From Candidatus Heimdallarchaeota archaeon (GTDB taxonomy: Archaea > Asgardarchaeota > Heimdallarchaeia > Heimdallarchaeales > Heimdallarchaeaceae), in NCBI GenBank assembly GCA_019057815.1, contig JAHLWR010000014.1, positions 1 through 64,000 on the forward strand: 64,000 nt of DNA, in the 5' to 3' direction. This document shows positions 33,091-41,640 of this stretch, one piece after another (position 1 is the stretch's first letter; the number at the start of each line of letters is the position of its first letter). The translations under genes were made by a program, and so were the position numbers. The notes under the pieces were generated by a model. That model had not been told where the DNA came from. It made no database searches and saw nothing but the letters and a program-made list of their open reading frames with translations.

Positions 33091-35091
33091 TTAATCAAAA
33101 TGCTTTTTTGTTAGAGTATCTATCTTTTTTAATATTTCTGAACTACCTTCTAGTTCCTTTAATAATTCAGAGTGCTCTTTTAGTTTTCTAACATATTCTT
33201 CAAATTTTATTTTTAAATCCAAAGAAATATGATCAGAAACACAAACAATCAAGTTATCTTCGATTTGTTCAATCATTAATGCCTTTTTTTCCTCTATTGC
33301 TTCTTTTAGCATTATTTCTTCTTCTAATAGAACACTTGAGAACATGTTCACTGCCGCTATAACTGTTGCTGTGAGAGAAGCTTCATTTTCTTCTTCATAA
33401 TCTGTAGTATATTTATAATTAATTACTCCTGATTGCGTTTCTACAATTGCAACGCCATATAACTTGGATGAGGTTTTTCTTGGGTTCTTTACAAATTTGA
33501 AATCTAAATATTTTTGAAGAACTTCCTCCATCTTTTTGGTTTCTTTGAATCCCTTTTCTTCAAGTGATTTCTTATCAGATTCCTTTTCTTCAGAAATTAT
33601 CTCCAAATCAGCTATTAGACTCTTAATCTCGTTTAGCAAACTTCTGTAGCCAAATCTCGAAGCTAACTCTCTAGCTTTCTCTAAATCATCTAGAGCTCTA
33701 TCTATCTTTTCCCCTTGTGCAAATACCAATCCCTTGATAATATGAATATCACACATAAGTCTTGGAACAAACTGCTCTTGGGAGAGGACTACTAGATTGT
33801 TCAAGTAATTCAATACATTTGAATAATCAGCCAATTCTTTTGTTTCTTTAAACTTTTCAAGGAAAATAGAAGCTAATTGAAATTGACTCTTGATCAATAT
33901 CTCTATGTTCTGCATTTGATTAGCATACTGAAAGGCCATTTGAAATTTTTCTATCGCTTCTGGGATAAGATTTTTTTTCTTTTTTAACATTCCTTCAAAA
34001 TATAGTATTGTGGGTATTTGCCTTGACTCTCCAGTATCTTCCACTATTTCATAGCATCTTTTTATTGAGGTTTCAGCATCTTTTAACCTATCTTGTTCTA
34101 TTTTCAACCACACATCATACAGATAAGGTTCAACTAGTTTCAATTCATTCAATTCATCCAAAGTTCGGGCTAGATCAAGACTTAGCTCAGCATGCTCATA
34201 TTCTTTAAGTATGATATGTAATTCCGTAATATTAAGAGCAGTTATTGCTTGTGAGCGGGGATTTTTTGCTACTAATTTAAATATCTGATTTAGCAATTTA
34301 ATAGAACGTTGATAATCTCCTCTAGCTAATTCTAATTTTGCTGAATTGGTTAGTAAACTAGCTCTATCAGCAGCTAATCCCGTTTCTTCTGTTGGGATAA
34401 CAGCTGAGTTAAGCATTCTTTGAGCTTTTCTAAATTCACCTCTGCTTATTAGAACATTGGTCATTAAGTTAAGTGCAACTGATTGGAAATAAGGATCTTT
34501 TTGCTTAACAGCACTCTGTAGGATATTTCTGGAAGTCTCTTCCACTTTATCTAAAGAATTAACTAGTAAATAAGCTTGAGCTGCTAGAGTCAGGAAGAGA
34601 TTGGTGAATAACTTGTCATTCAACTCATCAGTCGAATCTAGTATCTCTTCATTTTCTTCTAATTTTATTAAGGAAGACTGGAAATCCTTTTCACCGTACA
34701 GTAAGAAGAATTCCATTGTTTTCAAAATAAAAGTGTTTCTAGGATTAGTGAGTGTTTCTAAGAATTTTTGTTGAAATTGTAGCTTTAAACTTGCTATTTT
34801 ATTAGTTTGCTGAATTCTGGAATATGCATAAGCTCTATACAAGAAGTATTCAGGACGCTCCAGATTCTCTGTGAAATGCAAGATTTGTTCAAAATTGCGT
34901 GAACATATAGACATATCAACAACTAAAAATCTTATTTCATTGTTAATTTCAGTATTTTGAGCGTATTCTAGAACTTTTTCGCTGAATAACTGCAGCACAT
35001 TTTTACTAGTAACACTGATAGAATCGACAATCTGTTTAATAATTGGATTGTTGAAAGCTTTTTCATGTCGTAGGTTAAAAGGGGCGTACAC
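33091..35091 (-). CDS. TPR-repeat protein with C-terminal longin/roadblock-like domain
   Basis: A 666-aa protein, probably GTG-started (MYAPFNLRHEKAFN). Residues 60-500 are helical hairpin repeats of TPR type (for example GDYQRSIKLLNQIFKLVAKN and PEAIEKFQMAFQYANQMQNI). After a charged linker, residues 540-650 show strand-strand-helix-strands-helix: LYGVAIVE, GVINYKYTT, EASLTATVIAAVNMFSSVLL, IEDNLIVCVSDH, IKFEEYVRKLKE. That order fits longin/roadblock folds that bind small GTPases in Asgard archaea and eukaryotes. It shares architecture with the proteins at 50698-55085 but is distant in sequence. It stands alone here. Confidence 0.65.
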   Translation of the reverse strand: MYAPFNLRHEKAFNNPIIKQIVDSISVTSKNVLQLFSEKVLEYAQNTEINNEIRFLVVDMSICSRNFEQILHFTENLERPEYFLYRAYAYSRIQQTNKIASLKLQFQQKFLETLTNPRNTFILKTMEFFLLYGEKDFQSSLIKLEENEEILDSTDELNDKLFTNLFLTLAAQAYLLVNSLDKVEETSRNILQSAVKQKDPYFQSVALNLMTNVLISRGEFRKAQRMLNSAVIPTEETGLAADRASLLTNSAKLELARGDYQRSIKLLNQIFKLVAKNPRSQAITALNITELHIILKEYEHAELSLDLARTLDELNELKLVEPYLYDVWLKIEQDRLKDAETSIKRCYEIVEDTGESRQIPTILYFEGMLKKKKNLIPEAIEKFQMAFQYANQMQNIEILIKSQFQLASIFLEKFKETKELADYSNVLNYLNNLVVLSQEQFVPRLMCDIHIIKGLVFAQGEKIDRALDDLEKARELASRFGYRSLLNEIKSLIADLEIISEEKESDKKSLEEKGFKETKKMEEVLQKYLDFKFVKNPRKTSSKLYGVAIVETQSGVINYKYTTDYEEENEASLTATVIAAVNMFSSVLLEEEIMLKEAIEEKKALMIEQIEDNLIVCVSDHISLDLKIKFEEYVRKLKEHSELLKELEGSSEILKKIDTLTKKHFD

Positions 35092-35237
35092 TATTTTTCC
35101 ACCAAAGTTAGTATAACTAGATGATTGAATTGCTTTATTTGATTATTATATCTATTTACAATGGTTAAATAGCTATATATTTGTTTCTAAGTAACATTCA
35201 GATATTTGCTAAATATACGACGAATTGTTAAGAGTAC

Positions 35238-36062
35238 CTATTCATTCAACTTCTCTTCAATTAATTCAAATAACTTTGATCCATGAGCTGCAATGTTTGT
35301 CTCCAAGTCAGCATATTCCGAATCTTTAATGTTCTCATGCATCCAATGCGTAATCTTTGATCTATGAGCTTTATCTTTTTCTGCACCAACTAAAATACAC
35401 TTTGATCTGATAATTTTTAATTCTGCTTCAGTAATTTTTAAAGCTTTAAGTTGAAGACCACATTTCCGAGCGCGTCTAATATCAACATTGTCCAGATATA
35501 GCTTGTATTTGTTAGTTTGACCTTTCTGATCCTTTTGAGTATGAACAACACCCATTAAGAGTTTTGCAAGAGGTTTAACAATAAGAAAATAAACTATTGG
35601 AACATTGACTTTGAGTACGAACCAGTAGAAATTAGATTCAGTTAATGCTACAACTGGACCAACAAGAAAAGACAATTTAGGATTTAAGACTTTTCTACTA
35701 AGAGCTCTTAAAACAACTGCTGCAAGCATACTTGAAGTCACAAGAAAATATTCATCGGTCATAAGATACTCTAAAACTTGAACTATATCGTCCCCTAATC
35801 TTTCAGCTGTAAAAGAAGAATTTTTATTTATTTTAGAGGTGTGTTTCTCTCGTGTTTCTATGTAGATAATGTTATAATCATCTTTCATTTTCATTAATAG
35901 TTCATCCCAAGCTGAAGGAAGGCTAATGAAACCAGGAATTAGAACCATTGTAGCCTTTTTTTCTCCTTTTGGTTCAAAAGTAAGAACTCTTAATGTTTCG
36001 TCTAAATTCTCTCCTACTTGTATTATAAGTTTAGAAGCAATAACCTCGAATTCTGAACTCAT
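35238..36062 (-). CDS. alpha/beta hydrolase-fold protein with altered nucleophile elbow
   Basis: From the ATG at 36062 (MSSEFEVIASKLIIQVGE; a GTG at 36080 is possible) it gives 274 aa. It has the oxyanion loop MVLIPGFISLPSAWDEL, IIYIETREKH, and an elbow FLVTSSMLAAVVL where GxSxG has become T-S-S-M-L. An acid (LVGAEKDKAHR) and His (NIAAHGSKLFEL) remain. It resembles the next gene (36131-36964) closely and the third (37087-37908) more distantly. Loss of the glycines may alter activity. A TATA-like GTTAAATATTT near 36084-36094 supports the leaderless ATG. Confidence 0.72.
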   Translation of the reverse strand: MSSEFEVIASKLIIQVGENLDETLRVLTFEPKGEKKATMVLIPGFISLPSAWDELLMKMKDDYNIIYIETREKHTSKINKNSSFTAERLGDDIVQVLEYLMTDEYFLVTSSMLAAVVLRALSRKVLNPKLSFLVGPVVALTESNFYWFVLKVNVPIVYFLIVKPLAKLLMGVVHTQKDQKGQTNKYKLYLDNVDIRRARKCGLQLKALKITEAELKIIRSKCILVGAEKDKAHRSKITHWMHENIKDSEYADLETNIAAHGSKLFELIEEKLNE

Positions 36063-36130
36063 AAATAGCATCTCTATCACAAATATTTAACTTTTTTTCG
36101 TATGAATCTAATAATTCGGAAAATTTCATA

Positions 36131-36964
36131 CTAGAATTTTTCTTTGTTAAGAATTTCTTCTATCAGGTCTACCATAGGCTTACTATGCGCGTTTATGTTC
36201 GTACCTAGGTCAATATAAGTAGAATTTTCGATAAAAGAAGCCATCCAGCGAGTTGTTTCTGATGTATGAGCTTTATCTGTCTCTGCACCAACCAAAACAC
36301 ACTTCGAGCGAATGTTTTTCAGCTCTTCTTCAGTCATTTCCCATTTTCTTAGTTGGATTAAGCTTTTTCTTGCTCTTCGTACGTCATATTGATCAAGATA
36401 ATCATTATATTTCTTAATTTGCTCTTTTTCGTTTTTATCTAATGCGAAATATTTTATGTAAAATTTTACAAAAGGTTTAACTACTAATTTCCAGACTATC
36501 GGATGAGCGATATAAACAAAAAGCCAAGACCAATTCGGTAAGGTTGTATCTTTAACAGGTCCAACAAAGAATGATAGTTTTGGATTAATTAATTTCTTGC
36601 TTAATGCTCTAAGAACAAAAGATGCAATCATACTTGAGGTAACAATAATGTAATTTTCAACTTCAAGGGAGTTTATTACTACAGGAACATCTGCGGTATA
36701 TCTATCTGCAGTGAAAAGCTTATCTTCTTCAAGTAATGCTGTATGTATCTCGCGAGTTTCGATTACTATCAAATCATAATCTTCTTTCTTCAATTCTAAA
36801 AACTCATCCCAAGCGGAAATTTGGGATCCAAAACCAGGAATAAGGATAATTGTTCCCTTCTTAACACCTTTAGTTTTTAAACGTAGCACTCGTAGTCTAT
36901 CGTTAGCTTCTAAATTACATCTAATATAAGATTCTTCAGCTAAATCTTCGAAAGCTGAGGTCAT
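36131..36964 (-). CDS. alpha/beta hydrolase-fold protein with altered nucleophile elbow
   Basis: A 277-aa paralogue of the neighbour at 35238-36062, reading IILIPGFGSQISAWDEFLEL and LIVIETREIHTA, an elbow YIIVTSSMIASFVL, the acid in LVGAETDKAHTSE and a His in NINAHSKPMVDLI. The elbow again lacks both glycines of GxSxG while keeping a serine. The two genes are tandem and same-strand with 68 bp between them, so they are probably an old local duplication. Divergent from the third copy across a 122-bp promoter gap. Substrate unknown. Confidence 0.72.
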   Translation of the reverse strand: MTSAFEDLAEESYIRCNLEANDRLRVLRLKTKGVKKGTIILIPGFGSQISAWDEFLELKKEDYDLIVIETREIHTALLEEDKLFTADRYTADVPVVINSLEVENYIIVTSSMIASFVLRALSKKLINPKLSFFVGPVKDTTLPNWSWLFVYIAHPIVWKLVVKPFVKFYIKYFALDKNEKEQIKKYNDYLDQYDVRRARKSLIQLRKWEMTEEELKNIRSKCVLVGAETDKAHTSETTRWMASFIENSTYIDLGTNINAHSKPMVDLIEEILNKEKF

Positions 36965-37086
36965 AGATTTCCATTTAAAGAAGTCGTTTAAATCTTTTTT
37001 TACAGTTTTTATTCTTTTAGTTGATTAGAAATATTAAAAAGTGACTTCACACTTAAAGGTATACACTTTCAGAGGACTGAACAATA

Positions 37087-37908
37087 TTGCTTGAAGATAT
37101 AACTTTGAAAAGATTTCTAACTGTAAGTGATGGTACCAAGTTAAGGGTTCAAACCTTTGAAAATTCTCCTGCGAGCAGTGAACGAATAAATGTTATAGTT
37201 ATTGGTGGTATGGGCTCCTATATGTTTGCATGGCAAATATTCTTATCGAAAATCATACATGACTATAATGTTATATTTTTAGAAACTAGAGAGAAAGAAA
37301 CAGCTATTCTTGGAACTGAAAATATAACTTTTGCAAGAATAAGAAAAGATATACTAGAAATTATTGAGCAGCTTAATATTAATCTTCAAAAAACTATAAT
37401 GATAACAACCTCAGCAGGAAGCATAGCAACTCTCAAACTTCTAGTTGACCAACACATCCACCCAAAATTATCAATACTTGTATCACCTTTACCTTATAAT
37501 TATATTGGCAAGATAGCCTTCTATTATGGTAGATTACCGCTATTCTGGCATAAAACTGTAACTAAAACTATTTCAAGAATAGGATGCATTTTTGTTAGTG
37601 GTAGAGATAAACTTCAGAGAAAATATATTTTACAAGGTATAAACAGAACGGATTTTAGGAAATATAGAATTAGTACTAGAGATGTTGTAGATTTTAACAT
37701 TCTAAATGAAAATTATGAAACCATTAAGGATAAAATAATCATAATTGGAGCAAGAAAAGATAGAATTCACCCAATCAAATATGTAAGAATGTTAGTAGAA
37801 AAACTACCACAAGCAGAATATTTTGAATTAGAGTATAATTCTGATTCACTTGGTTTAGGACTATATGATATCTTTAAGAAAAAGACAAAAGGGTTCATTA
37901 GTTCATAA
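37087..37908 (+). CDS. alpha/beta hydrolase-fold protein, most degenerate of three
   Basis: A 273-aa protein probably started by TTG at 37087 (no ATG precedes the conserved part); a TATA-like GGTATACAC lies near 37057. It keeps VIVIGGMGSYMFAWQIF, FLETREKETAI and the elbow MITTSAGSIATLKL. The acid position (IIGARKDRIHPIKY) is conserved, but the final His motif of the other two copies is replaced by YNSDSLGLGLYDI. It could be a non-catalytic relative. Its 3' end overlaps the convergent orphan gene by 6 bp. Confidence 0.65.
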   Translation: MLEDITLKRFLTVSDGTKLRVQTFENSPASSERINVIVIGGMGSYMFAWQIFLSKIIHDYNVIFLETREKETAILGTENITFARIRKDILEIIEQLNINLQKTIMITTSAGSIATLKLLVDQHIHPKLSILVSPLPYNYIGKIAFYYGRLPLFWHKTVTKTISRIGCIFVSGRDKLQRKYILQGINRTDFRKYRISTRDVVDFNILNENYETIKDKIIIIGARKDRIHPIKYVRMLVEKLPQAEYFELEYNSDSLGLGLYDIFKKKTKGFISS

Positions 37909-38331
37909 ATCTACTTCTTCTTCTTCTTTAGTGAGATATCTTCTAGAGAAATGCTCAATCAGTTCTTTTGCAGAATCATAGTCTAGAGTCAATTGTTCTC
38001 CCCATATACTTCTAGCTCTTTTCAATTTTCGCATAACGAGACTTAATTTCAGACCTGTTAATGTGTTTCTTGTAAAAAGCTCATTACCTTCAAAATATAT
38101 AACTCCATGTTCTTGTCGATATTTTCCATAGACTTTACTAAGAGTGTAATATTGCTCATAAAGGGGGTCTAAAACTTCATCAGAGCAATCATCTTGGATT
38201 ATCTGATCAAAATTGTCTTTGACTAACAGAGAAGCATATTTGATAATTTCGTCTGCTACATTTTCTAAATTTGTATTGTCATTGACAAACTTCTCAGGTA
38301 TAGAGAGAGTCATATCTTTGTTCTTACCCAT
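37903..38331 (-). CDS. hypothetical protein, 142 aa
   Basis: No family recognised. A soluble, charged, helical protein (DEIIKYASLLVKDNFDQIIQ, then LKLSLVMRKLKRARSIWGEQ) with a strongly acidic end (TKEEEEVDL). Its start lies 2 bp after the stop of the next upstream orphan (38334-38723), so the two are in one transcript and probably act together, perhaps with the 180-aa protein further upstream. Confidence 0.6.
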   Translation of the reverse strand: MGKNKDMTLSIPEKFVNDNTNLENVADEIIKYASLLVKDNFDQIIQDDCSDEVLDPLYEQYYTLSKVYGKYRQEHGVIYFEGNELFTRNTLTGLKLSLVMRKLKRARSIWGEQLTLDYDSAKELIEHFSRRYLTKEEEEVDL

Positions 38332-38333
38332 TC

Positions 38334-38723
38334 TTACACCTTGTTTAGTAATTCTAGAGCTCTTCCTAGTTCAATAATTGCTAAATAATCATACTCATAA
38401 TCTTTGAGAAGTTGTTTCTGAATAACTATTTTTTCTTTTAATTCTTGTATTTCAACATCTCTTCTTGTAATTTTGTTTTTTAAATTCTCTTTCTCATAAC
38501 AGCTTATTACATACTCCCATGAAGAAAAATGTGGACTAAGACTAACTTCAACTAATTTGGAATTGATTTTTTCCAATAGTTCGATGGTTTCCAGATTTAG
38601 TTGCATAGACAATTTTTGGATTTTCCTAATCTGTTTACCATCTAAAGCATATTTTGACGTCTTAACTTTTTCTGCTTTACCCATTGGAATGAATTTGCTT
38701 GGCATCTTTTTTACTTTTTCCAT
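38334..38723 (-). CDS. hypothetical coiled-coil protein, 129 aa
   Basis: No family recognised. The N-terminus is basic (MEKVKKMPSKFIPMGKAEKV) and the second half is a coiled coil (ITRRDVEIQELKEKIVIQKQ) followed by a short helix (YLAIIELGRALELL). It sits between the 180-aa protein (13 bp gap) and the 142-aa protein (2 bp gap). The tight spacing suggests a co-translated complex. Confidence 0.58.
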   Translation of the reverse strand: MEKVKKMPSKFIPMGKAEKVKTSKYALDGKQIRKIQKLSMQLNLETIELLEKINSKLVEVSLSPHFSSWEYVISCYEKENLKNKITRRDVEIQELKEKIVIQKQLLKDYEYDYLAIIELGRALELLNKV

Positions 38724-38736
38724 TGCAATGATATTA

Positions 38737-39279
38737 TCATTTCAGTTTCTTTTTAACTACCAGTGTATCTACTGGTGTAGGAGACATAATTTCAATCGTT
38801 TTAGAGATAGTTATTTCATCATTGAAATCAGGATCCAACCCTCCAACACCATATGCACAAACTATATCATAAACTGCGAGTTTTTGTTTTCCAGCAATAA
38901 GTGAAGATTCCGAAAGTCTAGTTTCTAAAGTTATGATAGCGCGATTATAAACAGGAGCGATAATTTTCTTACCTTCTTCTAAAACCTTAGAGTTAAGTTT
39001 AGATTGATTATAAGTAGCAATCATAGTGTCATCTTCACCTTTTCGTAAAATGTTTAAAGATAATTCTGCAGGAGGTTCTTTTGAGGAAAAAGGAATAAGT
39101 ATCTGATTTGGGGATATTGGAAAATACTTAGGGAGCATCCATAAGGAATAATTATCAAAACTTCCTGAAATGCCTAAAATAGGAGTAATAGATACCAAAT
39201 GCTTACATATCTCAAATGGAAGTTCAACTGAATCGAACATAAGGAAAATTGCATCTATGTTATTTATGAGTTGTCCCAT
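38737..39279 (-). CDS. uncharacterised protein, possibly a degenerate YfcE-type phosphoesterase
   Basis: A 180-aa protein not clearly assigned. Read against YfcE/MJ0936 phosphodiesterases, IDAIFLMFDSVELPFEICKH stands where D.iiHaGD..e... occurs, ILGISGSFDNYSLWMLP where v.GNCD.......P occurs, and DDTMIATYNQSKLNSKVLEE where advliyGHTH.p occurs. If this is right, all metal ligands (HxGD, GN, GHTH) are lost and the protein is a non-catalytic fold. It heads the three-orphan cluster downstream of the Nudix gene, 31 bp after it. Confidence 0.4.
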   Translation of the reverse strand: MGQLINNIDAIFLMFDSVELPFEICKHLVSITPILGISGSFDNYSLWMLPKYFPISPNQILIPFSSKEPPAELSLNILRKGEDDTMIATYNQSKLNSKVLEEGKKIIAPVYNRAIITLETRLSESSLIAGKQKLAVYDIVCAYGVGGLDPDFNDEITISKTIEIMSPTPVDTLVVKKKLK

Positions 39280-39310
39280 TCATCAGATTAGAAAAGAAAA
39301 ATAATAATAA

Positions 39311-39865
39311 TCACTTATTTTCATAACCCTTCATTCTAGATATTAAATCAGTCAAAATTCTTTCTGTTACACCCCATATTTTGAAATCTTTAACTTGATA
39401 GTAGTTGGTTTCTATTCCATCTATATTTCCAGAAATATAATTTTCTTGATCTATCAAATGTGCAAGAGTAACACAGAAAACTAAGTCCACTTCTGAGGGG
39501 TTTATCGTTATTGTCGCATTTTTGTCTACTAATCCTACATAAGGATAAACCAAATGCTTGCTATTTGTGATTATAGGATTTAAACGACCTAATAATCTTA
39601 TTTTTGATGAGTTTATTCCTACTTCTTCCTCAGTCTCACGTAAACAAGTTTCTACTAGATTCTTATCAGATTCATCAAATCTTCCGCCAGGAAACGCTAT
39701 TTGCCCTTGATGCTGTTTCAGATTTTCAGTCCTTTTAGTAAAAAGGATTTTATCTTTTTCATAGAAGTACGGGATCAGTACTGCTGCCAGTCTTAATTCA
39801 GTTTCAGTCTTAATAGGAGCATCTATTGGTTCGAGAATTTGTTCAATATTGTTAACCCTACTCAC
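39311..39865 (-). CDS. Nudix hydrolase, CoA-pyrophosphatase type
   Basis: A 184-aa protein. The Nudix box is GGRFDESDKNLVETCLRETE followed by EEVGI, matching GX5EX7REUXEEXGU. The preceding LKQHQGQIAFPGG is the extra motif of CoA pyrophosphatases (NudL/NUDT7 type), which cut CoA to phosphopantetheine and 3',5'-ADP. The start is GTG, placed by the GGAGGT site 7 bases upstream. It leads the cluster of three orphan genes on the same strand. Confidence 0.87.
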   Translation of the reverse strand: MSRVNNIEQILEPIDAPIKTETELRLAAVLIPYFYEKDKILFTKRTENLKQHQGQIAFPGGRFDESDKNLVETCLRETEEEVGINSSKIRLLGRLNPIITNSKHLVYPYVGLVDKNATITINPSEVDLVFCVTLAHLIDQENYISGNIDGIETNYYQVKDFKIWGVTERILTDLISRMKGYENK

Positions 39866-39872
39866 TTAATTT

Positions 39873-39878
39873 ACCTCC
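39873..39878 (-). promoter_or_regulatory. Shine-Dalgarno site of the Nudix gene
   Basis: The minus strand reads GGAGGT, 7 bases before the GTG at 39865. This is one of the strongest SD sites in the window and decides the GTG start. Confidence 0.7.
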
Positions 39879-39984
39879 AAGCAGTATCAGTTTTTGTTTT
39901 TCTAAGTAAAAGTAAATATCAACATTACTATAGAAGATTGAAAAAAACTAAAAAATTGTGAAGAGAAAAATGTAAAAGATAGGG

Positions 39985-40614
39985 TTAGAATGTAGCTCTT
40001 ATGTCTTCATCCAATTTATGGACTTTCTCTTCAACATTTTCAAGAAGGCTTTCAAGTTCCTTATACTTACTATTTGCCCATTCAGCATCTTTAGTTTTGA
40101 TGAAACCTAAGTTGATTTCAACATTATGAACAGCTGATTTTAAGCCAGTCAAAGCACAGAGAGCTCCTACAGCTATATCAGAAAGAGCGTTCTTATTCCC
40201 TTTAGTACCCATTTCATTAAGCAGATCTATCACTTCTCTGCATGCTCTACAAGTATCCATAGGAACTTCAGCTGCTTTCTTGTACTCTTCTAAAATTTTA
40301 GCTGAACGTGTAGCTTTTTGTTCTTCAGTATCTTTAGGTAATCTAAAAGAGTTTATAACACCTGTAAAAGCATTAGCGTCCAAATCGACTAATTCTGTGA
40401 GTTTTTTACGTAATTTTTCAGTTTCTGCAATTTTAACCTTGAAAAAATCCTCAACTTCTGCATATTCTTCCTTTCCAATGGTTAAATTAGCAACCATACT
40501 TCCTAGAGCAGCACCCATTGCTCCTGCAATTGCTGCAGCTGACCCTCCACCAGGTGCAGGGCTATTAGAAGCAAGTTCATCCAAAAAATCTGTTATTTTT
40601 TTATCTATTAACAT
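39985..40614 (-). CDS. formiminotetrahydrofolate cyclodeaminase (FTCD C-domain)
   Basis: A 209-aa helical protein. It opens FLDELASNSPAPGGGSAAAI, the signature of the FTCD_C fold, and continues MGAALGSMVANLTIGKEEY. Later helices (GNKNALSDIAVGALCALTGL) also match. It releases ammonia from 5-formimino-THF to give methenyl-THF, the step after the formiminotransferase encoded upstream. The two are separate genes here, as in archaea and many bacteria, while animals have one fused enzyme. A GGTGA site (40620-40624) before the ATG overlaps the neighbour's end. Confidence 0.9.
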   Translation of the reverse strand: MLIDKKITDFLDELASNSPAPGGGSAAAIAGAMGAALGSMVANLTIGKEEYAEVEDFFKVKIAETEKLRKKLTELVDLDANAFTGVINSFRLPKDTEEQKATRSAKILEEYKKAAEVPMDTCRACREVIDLLNEMGTKGNKNALSDIAVGALCALTGLKSAVHNVEINLGFIKTKDAEWANSKYKELESLLENVEEKVHKLDEDIRATF

Positions 40615-40624
40615 CTAATTCACC

Positions 40625-41524
40625 TTATTCATAAATACGTTTTTCTATAATCTGTTTTCGCTCAAAATTATTCAATTGAAGGTAATATTCAGCAGCTTCT
40701 AGTAAAGCGTCTAAAGGAATCATACCATATACTTCGGATTCAGTAACATTTACTCCAAAACGCGCAGCTTCTGTTTTAACCATGTCGAAGACTCTATTAA
40801 GAGGAGTTCCTTTAAAATCAGTAATATTCATCGATACTTGAACGCAATTTTTTTCTTCAATGTTCATAGCACCAGCTTGTATGTATCTCAATCCTCCACC
40901 ACTATGTCTAATATTCTTAGCTATCGCTTTAGCGATACCCATATCAGTTGTATCAAGGTATATATTGTAAGCTATTAGAAACTCTCTTGCTCCAATATTT
41001 GTTGCTCCAGATTTAGGTAAGTCTTTAGGTCCATAATCAGGTTCATAAACAGGATCTTCAATAATTGCCTCTTTTAACTGCTCATATTGAAAAGATTTAG
41101 TTCTATATTTTTGAAGAACTTCCCTACTTGGGTTCTTAGCGGCTGCACCATAAAGATAGGTTGGAATCTTAAGTTCATCCCCTATTTTCTTAGCTAACTT
41201 TTCAGCTAATTCAGCACATTCTTCGAGTGAAATATCTGAAATGGGAATAAACGGAATAACATCTGTAGCTCCAAAACGGTTGTGTTCTCCTTTTTGTTCG
41301 TCCATATCAATAAGTTGAGCTGCTTTCTTACATCCAGCAAAAGCTGCATCTAAACAAGCTTCAGGTTCTCCTACGAAAGATATAACAGCTCGATTATGAT
41401 CAGGGTCCATTCGAGAATCAAGAAGCTTAATTTTGCCTCCTTTTTCTATAGCTTCAACGATTTGATCTACTACTTCTTTGCGTTTTCCTTCACTAAAATT
41501 GGGGACACATTCAACGATAGGCAT
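40625..41524 (-). CDS. glutamate formimidoyltransferase
   Basis: A 299-aa protein with the FTCD N-domain motifs: IVECVPNFSEGKRKEVVDQI, LDSRMDPDHNRAVISFVGEP, then VQVSMNITDFKGTPLNRVFD. It moves the formimino group of N-formimino-glutamate to tetrahydrofolate, feeding one carbon from histidine (or purine) breakdown into the folate pool. An SD-like GGTGA (41531-41535) lies 6 bases before the ATG. No hutH, hutU or hutI is in the window. The 10-bp gap to the cyclodeaminase gene indicates one operon. Confidence 0.92.
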   Translation of the reverse strand: MPIVECVPNFSEGKRKEVVDQIVEAIEKGGKIKLLDSRMDPDHNRAVISFVGEPEACLDAAFAGCKKAAQLIDMDEQKGEHNRFGATDVIPFIPISDISLEECAELAEKLAKKIGDELKIPTYLYGAAAKNPSREVLQKYRTKSFQYEQLKEAIIEDPVYEPDYGPKDLPKSGATNIGAREFLIAYNIYLDTTDMGIAKAIAKNIRHSGGGLRYIQAGAMNIEEKNCVQVSMNITDFKGTPLNRVFDMVKTEAARFGVNVTESEVYGMIPLDALLEAAEYYLQLNNFERKQIIEKRIYE

Positions 41525-41640
41525 ATACTCACCTTAAATATTTTGAAAAGATTTCGTTTTAAAGTTTACTTATTGGTACTTAATAAAAATAATTCTTTCT
41601 AATGAAAAAAATAGGAAGAAGAATGAAAAAATAAGGAAAG

